Positions 26,486-35,862 are shown, counted from the stretch's first letter. The stretch: 64,000 nt of DNA from JAJECS01 sp965219705 (GCA_965219705.1 OZ244789.1:124001-188000), one strand, 5' to 3'. A program made the numbers and translations. Notes: generated from the sequence alone by a model not told the origin.

Positions 26486-26932
26486 ATGTTTATGTCAAGC
26501 ACGGCTCACGTCGCATGGCTTCGATTGTCCCCGCGCTCCGGGCACAACGTTGGCGTCAGCAGCCTCAGCTTTGTTGCCGATCTCGGCATCGAGGGCGACC
26601 GCCACGCCAAGCCCGACACCCGCAATCAAGTGCTGCTCATGGACACCGAGACCCTCGACGCGCTGGAGCTCGCACCCGGGGACATCCGCGAGAACGTCGC
26701 CACCAGCGGCATCGACCTCGCCTCGTTGCGCGAGGGCGACCGGTTGCGCATCGGTGCGGAGGCCGAGGTGGTCATCTCCCATCCCTGCGACCCGTGCTCC
26801 AAGATGGACGCGCTGCGGCCCGGACTTCAGGAAGACATACGCGGACGCCGGGGCATGCTGGCCACCGTCAGCGCCAGCGGCGTCGCCGTTGCCGGCGACC
26901 CCATCACCCTCAAAGCCGCGGCGGAGGCCTAG
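26486..26932 (+). CDS. MOSC domain-containing protein
   Basis: 148 residues from the ATG at 26486 (a second ATG follows two codons later; either may be used). The compact MOSC beta-barrel shows GIEGDRHAKP near residue 40, QVLLMD, and the conserved cysteine in HPCDPC near residue 102, which binds the sulfur of molybdenum-cofactor or other activated sulfur. Stand-alone MOSC proteins are thought to carry sulfur or detoxify N-hydroxylated bases. It is followed by sixA after 49 bases. An open frame reaches further upstream but has no family similarity. Confidence 0.85.
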   Translation: MFMSSTAHVAWLRLSPRSGHNVGVSSLSFVADLGIEGDRHAKPDTRNQVLLMDTETLDALELAPGDIRENVATSGIDLASLREGDRLRIGAEAEVVISHPCDPCSKMDALRPGLQEDIRGRRGMLATVSASGVAVAGDPITLKAAAEA

Positions 26933-26981
26933 TCTCCGCCGCACGCCCCGGCGCCGTCACCCCACGCAACCTGGAGGGCGC

Positions 26982-27512
26982 ATGAATCTGTACATCCTGC
27001 GGCACGGCAAGGCTGAGCCCCTGGGGCCGGCGTATTCCCGCGATGACCTCCGCCCGCTCAGCCCGAGGGGACGGCGGCGCACCGAACGTTCGGCACATGG
27101 AATGGCGGCCGCCAACGTCACCGTCGACGCGATCATCTCCAGCCCGCTGTTGCGCGCTCGGCAAACCGCCGAGATCGTTCACCAGGGCCTGGGTGTCGCG
27201 GCGGATATCGAAAATGTCGACGCCCTCGCCACCGGCGATCTCACGGGCATTCTCGCGGCAGTTCGATCCCACGAGCGCAGCAAGGGCGTCATGCTGGTCG
27301 GCCACGAGCCAACGCTGAGCCAGTTGATCTCGATCCTGGCGTTCGGCGCGCCGGGCGGGGCACTCGATCTGAAGCCGGGCGGGCTGTGCAAGCTTCAGAC
27401 CTACGCCATCGGTCTGCGGCAATGCGCCATGATTCGATGGTTCATGACTCCGAAGCAACTCATCGGACTGGGCCGGCGCTCGGCTGTGGCCGATCGGGGC
27501 GCAGCGGCGTAG
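26982..27512 (+). CDS. sixA: Phosphohistidine phosphatase, SixA type
   Basis: 176 residues from the ATG at 26982, with GGAGGG a few bases upstream. It is a histidine phosphatase of the short SixA subgroup: LRHGKAEP with the nucleophilic RHG at the N-terminus, SSPLLRARQTAEI in the middle, and GHEPTLSQL with the second catalytic histidine. SixA removes phosphate from histidine in phosphorelay or PTS proteins. The same strand carries MOSC before it and a lipoprotein gene 12 bases after, so all are probably in one transcript. Confidence 0.85.
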   Translation: MNLYILRHGKAEPLGPAYSRDDLRPLSPRGRRRTERSAHGMAAANVTVDAIISSPLLRARQTAEIVHQGLGVAADIENVDALATGDLTGILAAVRSHERSKGVMLVGHEPTLSQLISILAFGAPGGALDLKPGGLCKLQTYAIGLRQCAMIRWFMTPKQLIGLGRRSAVADRGAAA

Positions 27513-27524
27513 GGGTACCCGCGT

Positions 27525-28769
27525 ATGAATCGCTGCGTGCGCTCGACACCGGCGCGTTGGCTCGCACGCGCCCGACCGTGGCTTCTCGCGGTGGCCCTTG
27601 CCGGGCCAGTGCTGGCCGTCTCGATCGCCTGCGACGGCGGCTCGCCGTCCGTGATTCGCGTGCCGCTCCAGCGCATCACCGCGGTTGCACGGTCGCCGGC
27701 GCCCAGCCCAGTCGCCGATCTTCCCGCCGGCCGCCCCCGCGCCACACCGACGGCCCCCGTCAGCGTGCCCACGCCAACCCCCACGCCCAGCCCTTCCCCG
27801 ACGCCGAGCCCAACACCCGCACTCACGGCCACCCCGACGCCCACGCCAACCGCCACGCCATCGCCCACCCCGACGCCCGCACCCACCCCAACCCCTACGC
27901 CCACGCCCACGCCAACACCCACTCCAACGCCGCCCTATCCTGATACCCCACCCCCGCTCCGCTGGGTTGCCTATCAGGCCGACACCGGCCGCAACCTCGA
28001 AATCTTCGTCATCGCCACCGACGGCACCGGCCGGAGGCAGCTCACCTTCAACCCCGCCGACGACGCGCAGCCTGCATGGTCGCCCGACGGTTCGACCATC
28101 GCCTTCGCCAGCAACCGGGACGGCGAGTTCCGCATCTGGCTGATGGACGCCCTCGGCGGCAACATTCGTCCGCTCACGCAGGGTCCCGGCGATTCGCGCC
28201 CCTCGTGGTCGGCCGACAGCCGGCAGATCGCGTTCCAATCCCAACGCCGCGGCAGCCCCGACGTTTGGATCGTTGACATCGAGACGGCGACCGAGACGCT
28301 GGTGGTTGGCAGCGGCCGCGCCGAGACCTCGCCGTCGTTCGCGCCGGACGGCAGCCGCGTGGCGTATAGCGCCGATCGCTTCGGACAGTTCGACATCTTC
28401 ACCGTGACCGTCGACGGCGCCGACGTACGGCGCTTGACCGACGCCGCCGCCCACGACCTCGAGCCCAGCTGGTCGCCGGACGGCGAGCGCGTCGCCTACG
28501 CCACCTTCCGCGACCGCATCCCCCACGTCGCCATCGTCAACGCCGACGGCACGGGCAAGACCGTGCTCACGCTTTCCGAGTTCAGATACACCATGGGGGA
28601 TCGCGATCCGGTCTGGACGGCGGACGGCCGCGCGTTGATCTATGTGACGGCTGATCCCGACTCGTCTAATCTGGCGTTGATGTGGGCCGATGGTTCGGGG
28701 CGGACCTTGTTTGTGCTTCGCTTTGGTGACGACTCAGCACCCTCACCCGGCCCCGCGGTAGCCCCATGA
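27525..28769 (+). CDS. TolB-like beta-propeller lipoprotein with Thr-Pro-rich linker
   Basis: 414 residues. An N-terminal hydrophobic signal ends in a lipobox-like VSIAC, so the protein is probably exported and lipidated. Residues ~75-138 are an almost pure Thr/Pro repeat, a flexible stalk. The C-terminal part has WD40-like PD40 repeats, with recurring WSPDGSTIAFAS, WSADSRQIAFQS, FAPDGSRVAYSA and WSPDGERVAYAT units, forming a beta-propeller like TolB. Such proteins sit on the outer face of the membrane and bind partners or sugars. The stop overlaps the MFS gene start by 4 bases. Confidence 0.85.
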   Translation: MNRCVRSTPARWLARARPWLLAVALAGPVLAVSIACDGGSPSVIRVPLQRITAVARSPAPSPVADLPAGRPRATPTAPVSVPTPTPTPSPSPTPSPTPALTATPTPTPTATPSPTPTPAPTPTPTPTPTPTPTPTPPYPDTPPPLRWVAYQADTGRNLEIFVIATDGTGRRQLTFNPADDAQPAWSPDGSTIAFASNRDGEFRIWLMDALGGNIRPLTQGPGDSRPSWSADSRQIAFQSQRRGSPDVWIVDIETATETLVVGSGRAETSPSFAPDGSRVAYSADRFGQFDIFTVTVDGADVRRLTDAAAHDLEPSWSPDGERVAYATFRDRIPHVAIVNADGTGKTVLTLSEFRYTMGDRDPVWTADGRALIYVTADPDSSNLALMWADGSGRTLFVLRFGDDSAPSPGPAVAP

Positions 28770-30064
28770 GCCGCGGCGCGGAGATCGCGCGCCGCTCCGC
28801 GTTCTTCCTCGTTCGCATCAGCCTCTTCTGGTTCGGCCTGTCCTTCCTGTGGGGCGGCATGAACATCCAGCTCCTGCCGACCCGCGTGCCCGAGCTGGTT
28901 GACGACGAGATTAAGGGCACCGCCATCGGCGCCATTGTCGTGGTGGGCCTCATCGTCGCCATCATCGTCCAGCCGCTGGCCGGCGCCGTCAGCGACCGCG
29001 CGCGTCTGCGCTGGGGCCGGCGGCGGCCGATCATGGCGGCGGGCATCGCCGCCGCCATCCCGTGCCTGCTGTTCGTCGCCTACGCGCCCAACTACGGCCT
29101 GCTCTTCGTCGCGATGGTGCTGCTCCAGATCGCCGCCAACATCGCCCACGGCCCCTATCAAGGCGTGATCCCCGACCAGGTGCCGCGGGAGGCCCGCGGG
29201 CGCGCGTCAGGGTTCTTCGGGCTCGCCAACCTCACCGGCACGCTGGCGGGCGCCGGCATCGCCGGCATGTGGCTCAGCATGGCCGAGCAGGGCCAAGAAC
29301 CCAACCCCTTCTTCGCCCCCGCGCTCTTCACCATCATCGTCGTCCTGGCCATTTTCTCAGTGGCAGCCTGGCTAGCCACGCGGGAGAAGCCGCCGCCCGA
29401 GGCGGTTCCCTTCGAAGGAGTCCTGCACGAGGTTCGACTGCGGCTGCGTGAGCTCACCCAGAACTCGGCCTTCGTGTGGCTCATGCTCTCGCGGCTGCTG
29501 TACTTCATGGGCCTGCAGGCCATGGACAACTTCATCCAGCTCTTCCTCAAAGGGGACCGCGCGGACGGCGGCCTGGCCGAAACCGACCCGGAGTTGAAGA
29601 CCACCATCGTCCTGGCCGCGGTTCTCTTGACGGCGCTCATTACCACGGTCCCCGCCGGATGGCTGGCCGACCGCTACGGCAAGCTGCGGCTGGTGGCCGC
29701 GGCTGCCGGACTGGGGCTCCTCGCCGCCGCCGTGCTCATGACGTCGGATTCCTACTGGCAAGTCGTGCTGTTCGCCGCCGTGCTCGGCGTCGGCGTCGGC
29801 CTCTTCACCGCCGCCGACTGGGCCGTGGCCATCGACCTCATTCCCGATCAGCGAGCGCCCGGCCTCTACATGGGCCTGTCAAACGTCGCCACCGCCGGCG
29901 GCGACGGCCTGGCCACCCTCTCCGCCGGCATCGCCCTGGACCTGTTCGGCTACCGCGCCGTCTTCGCCATGATGGCCATCTTCTTCGGCCTGAGCATCGT
30001 CGTCCTCCCCATCGTCCGCGCCCGCCTCGCCGCCGCCCACGCGGTACCCCCAGGCGGCGCCTGA
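28766..30064 (+). CDS. MFS transporter, sugar carrier-like (SLC45/GPH style)
   Basis: 432 residues with about 12 hydrophobic helices. The loop between helices 2 and 3 has the MFS signature GAVSDRARLRWGRRRP, which in the SLC45/GPH groups is the DRxxxRxGRRRP form. A second, weaker copy, GWLADRYGKLR, lies after helix 8. The N-terminal FFLVRISLFWFGLSFLWGGM is typical of the SLC45 group. The likely cargo is a sugar or related small molecule. It is translationally coupled to the propeller lipoprotein gene. Confidence 0.85.
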   Translation: MSRGAEIARRSAFFLVRISLFWFGLSFLWGGMNIQLLPTRVPELVDDEIKGTAIGAIVVVGLIVAIIVQPLAGAVSDRARLRWGRRRPIMAAGIAAAIPCLLFVAYAPNYGLLFVAMVLLQIAANIAHGPYQGVIPDQVPREARGRASGFFGLANLTGTLAGAGIAGMWLSMAEQGQEPNPFFAPALFTIIVVLAIFSVAAWLATREKPPPEAVPFEGVLHEVRLRLRELTQNSAFVWLMLSRLLYFMGLQAMDNFIQLFLKGDRADGGLAETDPELKTTIVLAAVLLTALITTVPAGWLADRYGKLRLVAAAAGLGLLAAAVLMTSDSYWQVVLFAAVLGVGVGLFTAADWAVAIDLIPDQRAPGLYMGLSNVATAGGDGLATLSAGIALDLFGYRAVFAMMAIFFGLSIVVLPIVRARLAAAHAVPPGGA

Positions 30065-30199
30065 CACCGACCGCCCGCAGCTAGCGGCGCAGACTGTCCA
30101 CGTCGCCCGCTGGCGGCAAGTGGTAAACCATCCAGGTAGCACACGAAAAACCAGCCGCCACGGCACGCATGGCTGTCAGCCGGAAGGTGAGGCCGACCA

Positions 30200-31216
30200 A
30201 TGACCGACGCACCGTCCACATACAAGCTCAACCTGCCGCCCGAGCGCTACGTCTCGGTGCCGGCCGAATGCCTGGGGCGCTTCGTGCACGACGCCGCCTT
30301 GGGCTTGGGCCTCCCTGATGCCCACGCCGCCCAGCTGGCCGAGATGCTCACGGCCAACGATCTGCGCGGCGTGCACTCCCACGGCACGCAGATGATCGCC
30401 CACTACGCCGACGAGCTTCGCGGCGGCCGTCTCAACCCGGCGCCCAACCCGCGCATTACGCGCGAGACGCCGGTGAGCCTGGCCGTGAACGGCGACGGCG
30501 GCCTGGGGTACTTCGCCTCGCATCTGGCCACGGAGCGGGCTATCGCCAAGGCCCGAGACGTCGGCGTCGCCGTGGCCGTCACCCGAAATCACGGACACAT
30601 CGGGGCCGCCGGCATCTACGCCCGCATGACCATTCCGCACGACCTGCTGTGTTTCGTCACCAGCGGCTCGCGTCCCCACCTCGAGCCGGGAATGCCGGTC
30701 TATAGCTCGGCCATCGGCTCGCCGCTGTGCTTCAGCGCCCCCGCCGGCGATGCGGACCCGCTGGTCGTCGACTTCTCGCCCGTGTACGACCTGCGCTCGT
30801 CGCCGCATCGCGAGCAGCTCGAAGACTGGATCCCCGGCACCATCTTCCGCTGCATCGGCCTCGGCAACATCGCCCAGGCGTGGGGCGGCATTCTGGCCGG
30901 CGTGCCTCAAGAGGCCAACGCCCCGCCGCTCCGCTTCGCCTCGGCGCACCAGGCCGCGGCGTTCATGATGTTCCGCATCGACCTGTTTCTGGACCCGGCG
31001 GAGTTCCGGCGCCAGATGGACGTGCTGGCGGAGCGCATTGCCGACCTGGCGCCGCTTCCGGGCTTTCCCAAGGCCCAATTCGCCGGTGGACCGGAAGGCG
31101 AGTGCGAACGCCGCTACACCGTTACGGGCATCCCCGTTGGCGATGAGCACCGCCGCGAGCTGGAGACGCTCGCCGACGCGCTCGACCTCGCCACACCCTG
31201 GGAACGCGGCGCCTGA
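30200..31216 (+). CDS. Malate/L-lactate dehydrogenase family oxidoreductase (Ldh2 type)
   Basis: 338 residues of the type-2 malate/L-lactate/ureidoglycolate dehydrogenase family, which use NAD(P) but not a Rossmann fold. The characteristic N-terminal DLRGVHSHGT carries the catalytic His (residues ~54-63), followed by GDGGLGYFAS and TRNHGHIGAAG. Members reduce 2-keto acids such as pyruvate or oxaloacetate. The C-terminal PLPGFPKAQFAGGPE resembles the family end. It is 135 bases after the MFS gene on the same strand. Confidence 0.88.
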   Translation: MTDAPSTYKLNLPPERYVSVPAECLGRFVHDAALGLGLPDAHAAQLAEMLTANDLRGVHSHGTQMIAHYADELRGGRLNPAPNPRITRETPVSLAVNGDGGLGYFASHLATERAIAKARDVGVAVAVTRNHGHIGAAGIYARMTIPHDLLCFVTSGSRPHLEPGMPVYSSAIGSPLCFSAPAGDADPLVVDFSPVYDLRSSPHREQLEDWIPGTIFRCIGLGNIAQAWGGILAGVPQEANAPPLRFASAHQAAAFMMFRIDLFLDPAEFRRQMDVLAERIADLAPLPGFPKAQFAGGPEGECERRYTVTGIPVGDEHRRELETLADALDLATPWERGA

Positions 31217-31351
31217 ACCAGACAGGACTGGCGATATCCCGAGGAACGTGGCACGCCTAGATTGTCCTCGTCCGAATAGACGCGACGCTTGGCGTTGCGC
31301 TGACGCGTCGGCCGGGGTTCATCCGGTTCCCCGGGGTCGGCGCCGGTCCGG

Positions 31352-31393
31352 CCCCCTCTCCCCGCCGTGGGAGAGGGTTGGGGTGAGGGGGCC
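31352..31393. repeat. CCCTCTCCC palindromic repeat, short form
   Basis: Arms CCCCCTCTCCC and GGGAGAGGG flank a short loop, followed by TTGGGGTGAGGGGG. It lies between two convergent genes (Ldh2-type dehydrogenase and PhyH) and could act as a two-way terminator. The same family occurs at 35821-35862 in the short form, and at 38966-39030 and 43751-43816 in a longer form. Confidence 0.8.
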
Positions 31394-31516
31394 GCTCCCG
31401 ACTCTTAGGCCACTACCGCGACGGCGCACCCGTCCAATCCCCGGGACACCAACGATGCGGCGGCCAAACCGCCGCAATGCCCGGCACCCGTCGCTACTTC
31501 CCGGAACGAGGCCAGC

Positions 31517-32266
31517 CTAGTCCGTGCACCCCAGCAGCGCCCGCCTCACCGGATCGGTCTGGCGGGCGACAAACTCCGGCGAGTGATGCCATTCCGGGCG
31601 CACGTCGTAGACCTGCGTGGACCACTTGTAGACCACCCACACCAGGCGGCGCGGGCGTGACGTCCGGTTGGGCATCGCCGTATGCCAGATATTCGTATCG
31701 TTGATCAGGCACGTGCCCGCCGGCGCCGGCAGCGGCACCATGCCCGGCAGCGCGCGCGGCTGATTGCCGTGATTGGCCCACGGGGGCGGACGGTTCGGGT
31801 CCTTGTGGCTGCCTGGAACCACCGCGGTCGGGCCGACGTCTTCGGTCACGTCGTCCAGGTAGATCGTCAGCCGCATATACGGACCGCCGTCACGGTGCCA
31901 GAGCGTCGCGGCCGGCGAGTTCGGCGCACGATAGTTGCCCATCCCGCTCGACAAGAGGACCACGTCGTGGTTCCTCGCCGCCTGGACGATCGGCAACACC
32001 GTCGGCAGGTCCATGAAGTCTTCGAACAACGGGTCGAGCTCGAAGAAGCGGTGGAAGTCGATCGACCCCACGCCCTTGACCGACGTCGACGCGCCGTCCA
32101 CCACGGCTGACGGCACGTTCTCGTAGTCGGCGATCAGCGCGTCAAATCGCTCGCGAATCGGCGCCAGGCGCTCGGGGCTCATCGCGTTGGGCACGACCGT
32201 ATATCCGACGTGGTCGAGCCGTCGCACGTGCATGAACAGCTCATGCACCTTCGGGATCGCTTCCAT
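31517..32266 (-). CDS. Phytanoyl-CoA dioxygenase family protein (second copy)
   Basis: 249 residues from the ATG at 32266; an in-frame GTG 15 bases further upstream is an alternative. The iron ligands appear as LWHRDGG (His and Asp) and IWHTAMPN (distal His), and an arginine cluster (TSRPRR) follows where 2-oxoglutarate binds. It is only distantly like the PhyH protein at 4129-4992, so the two probably have different substrates. It lies convergent to the Ldh2-type gene with 300 bases between them. Confidence 0.85.
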   Translation of the reverse strand: MEAIPKVHELFMHVRRLDHVGYTVVPNAMSPERLAPIRERFDALIADYENVPSAVVDGASTSVKGVGSIDFHRFFELDPLFEDFMDLPTVLPIVQAARNHDVVLLSSGMGNYRAPNSPAATLWHRDGGPYMRLTIYLDDVTEDVGPTAVVPGSHKDPNRPPPWANHGNQPRALPGMVPLPAPAGTCLINDTNIWHTAMPNRTSRPRRLVWVVYKWSTQVYDVRPEWHHSPEFVARQTDPVRRALLGCTD

Positions 32267-32372
32267 CAGGTCACCACTCACGTGCGCCCCGGCGGCGCGC
32301 ACCAGCCATCAAACGCGGCGCAAGCATACGCCGCCCCTCGTTGCGGCCCTGGGTCGTGGGTCATTTTGAGTC

Positions 32373-32398
32373 CGTCATTTCCGCGGAAGCCGGACTCC
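32373..32398. repeat. ATTCCCGC/GCGGGAAT-family palindrome, diverged copy
   Basis: Reads as CATTTCCGC, a short GAAGC loop and a partly complementary right arm. It is a decayed member of the family seen cleanly at 14713-14737 and 18080-18105, within a 277-base gap between the PhyH and Gfo/Idh genes. The gap also holds a small hairpin (CAACC near 32429 with GGTTG) but no gene. Confidence 0.55.
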
Positions 32399-32543
32399 AG
32401 TCCATGGGTCCGACGACCGGCGCAGGGACAACCCTTGCGGTTGCCCTTTTGCGCTGCGCCCGTGCCGATGAGACGCCATGCCGCACATCAGAGGCATGGT
32501 GACCCACCACCCGGCCCTGCCACCCTTCCCAACGCTGACGCCG

Positions 32544-33551
32544 CTAAGCAACAGGCTCCAAATCCACCGCCCGCCCCAGGCGCATCGCCTCGTAGAGGCC
32601 GTCCGCCAACTGCACCGCGCGCACACCGTCGGCCGTATCGGCCAGGGGCCGCCCGCCGGTCCGCACGGCGGCGACGAACGCATCGAGCATCGCAGCAGGG
32701 GCCCAGGGTCCACCCACCCGCTCCGGCGTCTCGGCCACCACGCCGCCGCCGCCGTCGACGACCCGCGCTTGGTGCAAATCGTCCCAAAGCTCGGCGCGGC
32801 GCACGGCATCGTCTACTCCGCCCCAGTAGGTTCCGCCGCGCTCGGACCGGCCAAACTCGCCCACCACGACCTGCGCGAGCCCGCCTCCGGCAAACTTGAT
32901 CGTCGCCGTGAGCGTGTCGGGCAGCCCGGCGCGGCGCACGTAGCGGCCGCCGGTCCCATGGACACGCAGCGGGCGCGTGCCAATCAGATGACCGGCCAGG
33001 TCCAGCGCGTGCGTGCCAAACGTGCCCAGCACGCCGCCATGCTCGGCCTCGCCCTGCCACCTGTCGGCCAAGGAATCGACGGTGGCATGCAGCACAGCCG
33101 CCTGTGGCCCCGGCATCGTCGAGCGGACCAATTGGACGCCCGGGGCCGCGCGCAAGGAGTAGTCGACGCAAGCCACCACGCCAGCCTCGCGCACCGCCGC
33201 ATGCGCGTGCAGCGCCTCCGGCAGCTTCGTCGCCAGGGGCGCCTCGACGAAGACCTGCTTGCCGGCACGGGCCGCGGCGGCAACCAGCCGCGCGTGCGAG
33301 TCCGGCCGGGTGGCGATCAGCACCGCCTCGACCTGAGACCGGAAGAGCACCCCCTCGACGTCGTCATCGGCCCGCGTGCCGTCGAAGTCAGCAGCCAGTC
33401 GTTCAGCAGCCTCAAGGTCGTGATCGACGCACCAGACAAGACGGCTGTCCGATCGCTGCGCCACCGCTCGGGCCAGGCGACCACCCTCTCGTCCGCACCC
33501 GATCAGAGCGATTGGCAAGGGCGGCGCGGCGCCGCTGTCAGTATTCAACAC
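32544..33551 (-). CDS. Gfo/Idh/MocA-family NAD(P)-dependent oxidoreductase
   Basis: 335 residues. The N-terminal Rossmann fold reads IALIGCGREGGRLARAVA (residues 14-31), followed by ATRPDSHARLV. The usual catalytic EKP motif is present as VEAPLATK, with Ala in place of Lys. The C-terminal half matches the GFO_IDH_MocA alpha/beta domain, including GGVLGTFGTHALDLAGHLIG. The family oxidises sugars, inositols and related alcohols. Loss of the EKP lysine may alter or weaken activity. It is divergent from the LCP gene, with 118 bases between starts. Confidence 0.85.
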   Translation of the reverse strand: MLNTDSGAAPPLPIALIGCGREGGRLARAVAQRSDSRLVWCVDHDLEAAERLAADFDGTRADDDVEGVLFRSQVEAVLIATRPDSHARLVAAAARAGKQVFVEAPLATKLPEALHAHAAVREAGVVACVDYSLRAAPGVQLVRSTMPGPQAAVLHATVDSLADRWQGEAEHGGVLGTFGTHALDLAGHLIGTRPLRVHGTGGRYVRRAGLPDTLTATIKFAGGGLAQVVVGEFGRSERGGTYWGGVDDAVRRAELWDDLHQARVVDGGGGVVAETPERVGGPWAPAAMLDAFVAAVRTGGRPLADTADGVRAVQLADGLYEAMRLGRAVDLEPVA

Positions 33552-33669
33552 CGGTTCGCCTGCACGCCACGTAACATCACGCCGGCGCGAGGCGATCTAG
33601 CGCAAGAGACAGTGATTCGCCGCACATCTGACGTCACATCTACGCCGCACGGCCAATGCCTGTCGTATA

Positions 33670-34872
33670 GTGACGCAACAATTCGACATAATGCCTGAAC
33701 TCCGCATGCCCCACGGTTCAGAACGGCTTGCCTCGCGGCTGCACCGCGCCGAGATCATAAGTCTCAGCGCCACGTTAGCCGTCTTCGTGGTCGTTGGAGC
33801 CATCGGCCTGTTCGTCTGGCGCAACAACAGCGCGGAGCCTGCCGCGCCGGTGGCCCAATCAACCCCCACCGTCGTGCCGCGGCCAACAATTGCCCCCGAA
33901 CCACAAACCTCAGTCGTCGCGACCTCGGTCCCCAGCGCGATCCCGGCGGTTAGCCCATACGTGCAGGCGCCCACGATCACCCAGGCCGAGATCCCCGATC
34001 CTCTTGACCTGATCGCGACCTGGCCCGGCGACCGGCCGTTTTCCCTGCTCCTGCTCGGATTGGACCAGCGGCCAGGCGAGGCCACGGGGCGTACCGACGC
34101 CATGGTCCTCACCCGAATCGAGCCGGCCAACAATTCCGCGGCCCTGATCTCGATCCCGCGCGATCTGTGCGTGGCCAATTGCCGCACGGATCCCTACCGC
34201 ATCAACTCCGTCTACCAGGCTGAAGGGCCCGACATGCTCCGGCAGCGCGTTGGCCAAATCATGGGCATCCAGGTGGACTACGTGATCGTGCTTGACTTCT
34301 ACGGCTTTCGGCAGCTCATCGACTTCTTTGGCGGCGTGGAGATCGACGTGACCAAGACGATCTACGACGAGAGTTTTCCGAACGCCACCGACACTGGCTT
34401 CGAGCCCTTCTATGTCGAGGCCGGCGTCAACCACTTCAACGGCGACATGGCGCTGCGCTACGCGCGCTCGCGCCACCAGGACGGCGCCTTCGCTCGCGAT
34501 CAGCGGCAGCAGCAGCTTCTGCTCGCGCTCCGCGACCAGATCTTGACCCCGCGCACGCTCTTGCAGTCGCCGACCTTCCTCGAGCGGCTCCGCGATACCT
34601 TCAAGACAAACGTGCCGCCCGAGCTCGTTCCCTCGATGTTGAAACTCGCGCTCGCCATCGACTCCTCGCGCGTGGTTCAGGGCGCCGTGGGGCTGGAGCG
34701 TGGACTATCCCAGCCCGTCATCGCTGAAAACGGCGCCCAAGTGTTAGAACCCAACGTGCCGCTCATTCAGGCCTACGCCGCCGAGCTTGTCCGCCAAGGC
34801 GAGGCCCTGCCGGCGATGGAAGGCACGGCTGCCGGGCCCGAATTCGCCGACCGGCAGCACCTCGAACCCTAG
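33670..34872 (+). CDS. LytR-CpsA-Psr (LCP) family protein
   Basis: 400 residues from a GTG at 33670; the ATG at 33691 is also possible because a TATAGT -10-like box overlaps the GTG. One N-terminal membrane helix (LSATLAVFVVVGAIGLFVW) is followed by a Pro/Thr-rich linker and the extracellular LCP domain from about residue 120. Motifs: LLLGLDQRPGEATGRTDAMVL, the arginine-rich SIPRDLCV, and YARSRHQDGAFARDQRQQ. LCP enzymes attach polymers such as teichoic acids or capsules to the cell wall or surface. In wall-poor Chloroflexota the acceptor is uncertain. Confidence 0.9.
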   Translation: MTQQFDIMPELRMPHGSERLASRLHRAEIISLSATLAVFVVVGAIGLFVWRNNSAEPAAPVAQSTPTVVPRPTIAPEPQTSVVATSVPSAIPAVSPYVQAPTITQAEIPDPLDLIATWPGDRPFSLLLLGLDQRPGEATGRTDAMVLTRIEPANNSAALISIPRDLCVANCRTDPYRINSVYQAEGPDMLRQRVGQIMGIQVDYVIVLDFYGFRQLIDFFGGVEIDVTKTIYDESFPNATDTGFEPFYVEAGVNHFNGDMALRYARSRHQDGAFARDQRQQQLLLALRDQILTPRTLLQSPTFLERLRDTFKTNVPPELVPSMLKLALAIDSSRVVQGAVGLERGLSQPVIAENGAQVLEPNVPLIQAYAAELVRQGEALPAMEGTAAGPEFADRQHLEP

Positions 34873-34876
34873 GACG

Positions 34877-35689
34877 TCACTCCTCGGGCCTGCGGGCCAC
34901 GACGTATATCTCGGATGGCTCGTAGGCAACCTCGAGCGCCCGGCGAAGAATAGCGGCCACCCGCGTCAGCTCGTCCCGCGTATGGCGCAGCTGCGCGCTC
35001 ACCTCGTGCAGCGCCGCCTCAAGGTCGGCCGCATATTGCGTTCGCGCCACACGGCCGCCCAGCCAGCGCGTTACGCGGTCTTCGTCCGGCTGAGCGCTGC
35101 TGTCCCCTGACTGACCCGCTGTTATGTCAAGATCGTCGAGCCGCACCGGCAGCCCGCGCGCGGACGTCGGGTTGACGCCCGAGGCCTGCACCTCAAGTCC
35201 CGCGCCCCGGCATAGAAACTCGAGCAGATCGACGTCATAGGGCCGCACGTGGGTCGGGTCCTTCCAGAACTCGTGCGAAATCGTCGGCAGGCTGCCCGGG
35301 TTCGGCGTGGCCAGGATCAACGTCCCTCCAGGGACCAGGCGGCTCCCGCTCAGCCGCACCAACGCGGCGCCTTCTTCAACCGGAAAGTGCTCGATGACAT
35401 GCAGCGCGCTCACGACGTCGAACGTCTCGGGAGTCGACTGCAAATAGTCGAGCGCCTCGGCCTCGATGACGCGGTGCGCCGCGGCGTGGGCCAGCATGGC
35501 CGCATCCTGGTCGACGCCGTGCGTCTCCAGTCCCGCCGCGGCCGCAACGTCGAGGAACTCGCCGCGGCCGCAGCCCACGTCAAGCAGCCGTCCAGTCGCG
35601 GGCAGGAACGGCGCGTACCAGGCGCGCGCATCGCGCACCATCTCGGGACCGAACTCGCGGAACGCGTACCAGTCGGCCGCCATCAGCAC
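34877..35689 (-). CDS. Class I SAM-dependent methyltransferase (Methyltransf_11/23 type)
   Basis: 270 residues. The SAM site is visible as LLDVGCGRGEFLDVAAAAG (motif I, residues ~35-53), followed by GVDQDAAML and FDVVSALHVIEHF. The C-terminal ~90 residues are helical and Arg/Glu rich, perhaps a coiled coil. Similar proteins are often encoded in cell-surface polysaccharide clusters, which fits the convergent LCP gene 4 bases away. The substrate is unknown. Confidence 0.85.
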   Translation of the reverse strand: MLMAADWYAFREFGPEMVRDARAWYAPFLPATGRLLDVGCGRGEFLDVAAAAGLETHGVDQDAAMLAHAAAHRVIEAEALDYLQSTPETFDVVSALHVIEHFPVEEGAALVRLSGSRLVPGGTLILATPNPGSLPTISHEFWKDPTHVRPYDVDLLEFLCRGAGLEVQASGVNPTSARGLPVRLDDLDITAGQSGDSSAQPDEDRVTRWLGGRVARTQYAADLEAALHEVSAQLRHTRDELTRVAAILRRALEVAYEPSEIYVVARRPEE

Positions 35690-35820
35690 GCGGTCCGGCG
35701 GAGGCGCATGGCAGCAGTCAAGGTCATATGAATGTCAGGGTGGTGTATCTCGTCGATCAGCCTCACGCGCCTGCCCGCTTCTCTGCCGCGACCCGGTCCC
35801 CGCTCCCGCAGCACACAGCC

Positions 35821-35862
35821 CTAACCCTCTCCCTTGATGGGAGAGGGTTAGGGTGAGGGTGA
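35821..35862. repeat. CCCTCTCCC palindromic repeat, short form
   Basis: Clean short-form copy: ACCCTCTCCC, loop TTGAT, then GGGAGAGGGTTAGGGTGAG. It sits in the 296-base gap between the divergent methyltransferase and CinA-like genes, so it is not simply a terminator for a convergent pair. The rest of the gap shows no gene. Confidence 0.85.

Noticed and set aside
27775..27945. Short tandem repeat (ACGCCC/ACCCCA type units) that could look like a satellite or CRISPR
   Set aside because: It encodes an in-frame Thr-Pro linker of a lipoprotein. Units are 6 bases, without spacers.
26910..28526. 538-codon minus-strand frame opposite sixA and the TolB-like lipoprotein gene
   Set aside because: Its Gly/Trp/Arg-rich stretch is the reverse strand of the Thr-Pro linker. 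The plus-strand genes have recognised motifs.
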